Below, in pieces: positions 63,524 to 64,000 of a stretch of DNA of 64,000 nt (the first letter of the stretch is position 1; each line of letters starts with the position of its first letter). Origin of the DNA: CAWGLW01 sp963823525 (lineage in GTDB: Bacteria; Pseudomonadota; Gammaproteobacteria; Steroidobacterales; Steroidobacteraceae); the NCBI GenBank assembly GCA_963823525.1, contig CAWGLW010000006.1, positions 1,302,001 through 1,366,000 on the forward strand. Reading direction: 5' to 3'. Both the position numbers and the translations under genes were made by a program. The notes under the pieces were generated by a model. That model made no database searches. It saw only the letters and a program-made list of their open reading frames with translations, and was not told where the DNA came from.

Positions 63524-64000
63524 ATGAAAAAGTGGGTTTCTCTGCTGTGCTGCCTCTGGGCGGTTGTGGCTGTCGCGCAGACGAAGACCGAGGTCTGGTT
63601 CTGGAAAGACTCGAACGGCGTCACGCATTACACCGATCGACCGGTTGCGGGTGCGAAAAAACTCGAGCTGGCGACCGGCGAGCCGGTCCAGCCGCCGCCC
63701 GCCACAACGGCGGTCGAGCCACCGCAAGCGGAATCAGCGGCACAGAAGGCTGCGCCGGCCGTCAAGTACCGTTCGCTGGAGATCTGGCAACCCGAGAACG
63801 GAGAGACATTCTTCGGCGCCGATACGGTGGTGAACGTGCGGATCCGAATGGATCCGGATCTCGCGGACGGCGACAACCTGCTGCTCTACCTGGACGGAAA
63901 GCTGGTCGAGGGCCCGAAAAACTCGGCCGACTACGAGTTGTCCAATATCGATCGCGGCGTCCACTCGGTTACCTCGGTCATTACCGATGCGGGGGGCAGC
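63524..64000 (+). CDS. DUF4124-domain secreted protein (3' end outside window)
   Basis: Frame from ATG 63524 open to the window end, 159 codons. A signal peptide (MKKWVSLLCCLWAVVAVA) is followed by a DUF4124-type segment (EVWFWKDSNGVTHYTDRPVAGAKKLEL), a proline-rich linker and an Ig-like region (LEIWQPENGETFFGADTVVNVRIRM). In many gammaproteobacteria a DUF4124 protein lies between glnA and ntrB/ntrC; those would be outside the window. Function unknown. Confidence 0.8.
   Translation, partial: MKKWVSLLCCLWAVVAVAQTKTEVWFWKDSNGVTHYTDRPVAGAKKLELATGEPVQPPPATTAVEPPQAESAAQKAAPAVKYRSLEIWQPENGETFFGADTVVNVRIRMDPDLADGDNLLLYLDGKLVEGPKNSADYELSNIDRGVHSVTSVITDAGGS

Overview
The window is a chromosomal segment of a GC-rich gammaproteobacterium that contains the replication-origin neighbourhood. 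The gene set (glmS-glmU, atpIBEFHAGDC, parAB-rsmG, mnmG, mnmE, yidC-yidD-rnpA-rpmH, dnaA-dnaN-recF-gyrB, glyQS) and the residue-level motifs fit Gammaproteobacteria outside the Enterobacterales. A marine or sediment lineage related to Chromatiales, Woeseiales or Steroidobacterales is a guess. Genes left of about 46.4 kb run mostly leftward and the dnaA-dnaN-recF-gyrB cluster runs rightward. This is the expected co-orientation with forks leaving an origin in the rpmH-dnaA-dnaN region. DnaA-box-like nonamers flank dnaA, an AT-rich tract lies just before dnaN, and two parS-type palindromes lie inside recF.

Layout. 1-8.5 kb: partial MATE exporter, large MscS-family channel, polytopic membrane protein, L,D-transpeptidase, OmpA-family protein, SlyD-like FKBP isomerase and a small membrane protein. 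8.5-14.7 kb: a loose accessory stretch with a glutathione transferase, a YcaQ-type DNA glycosylase, an alpha/beta hydrolase, a di-heme cytochrome c peroxidase, and a scar where a histidine-kinase tail abuts a TupA-like binding-protein remnant. 14.7-28.3 kb: glmS, glmU, the complete atp operon, parB, parA and rsmG. 28.4-39.9 kb: a metabolic block (prpBCD methylcitrate cycle, cysD-cysNC sulfate activation, metallo-hydrolase, cytochrome c4, SIMPL protein, NfeD-like protein, peptide-binding lipoprotein). It separates rsmG-parAB from mnmG, genes that are contiguous in many relatives. 39.9-52.8 kb: mnmG, a small HExxH protein, mnmE, yidC, yidD, rnpA, rpmH, oriC, dnaA, dnaN, recF and gyrB. 52.8-64 kb: a half-length membrane protein, an LprI-like secreted protein, plsC, glyS, glyQ, an asparaginase, a DUF2950/DUF3300 pair, glnA with a readable NtrC/sigma-54 control region, and the start of a DUF4124 protein.

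The clearest unusual points are these. Two parS sites are embedded in-frame in recF, and the second abuts a TATAAT promoter for gyrB. The rnpA reading frame has no ATG, GTG or TTG start upstream of its conserved N-terminus. There is a gene-remnant junction at 14,104, and a conserved small metallopeptidase-like gene lies between mnmG and mnmE. Several AT-rich islands carrying short perfect inverted repeats lie just past gene ends. I found no CRISPR array, complete insertion sequence, prophage, tRNA or rRNA gene, and no convincing wholly new system.
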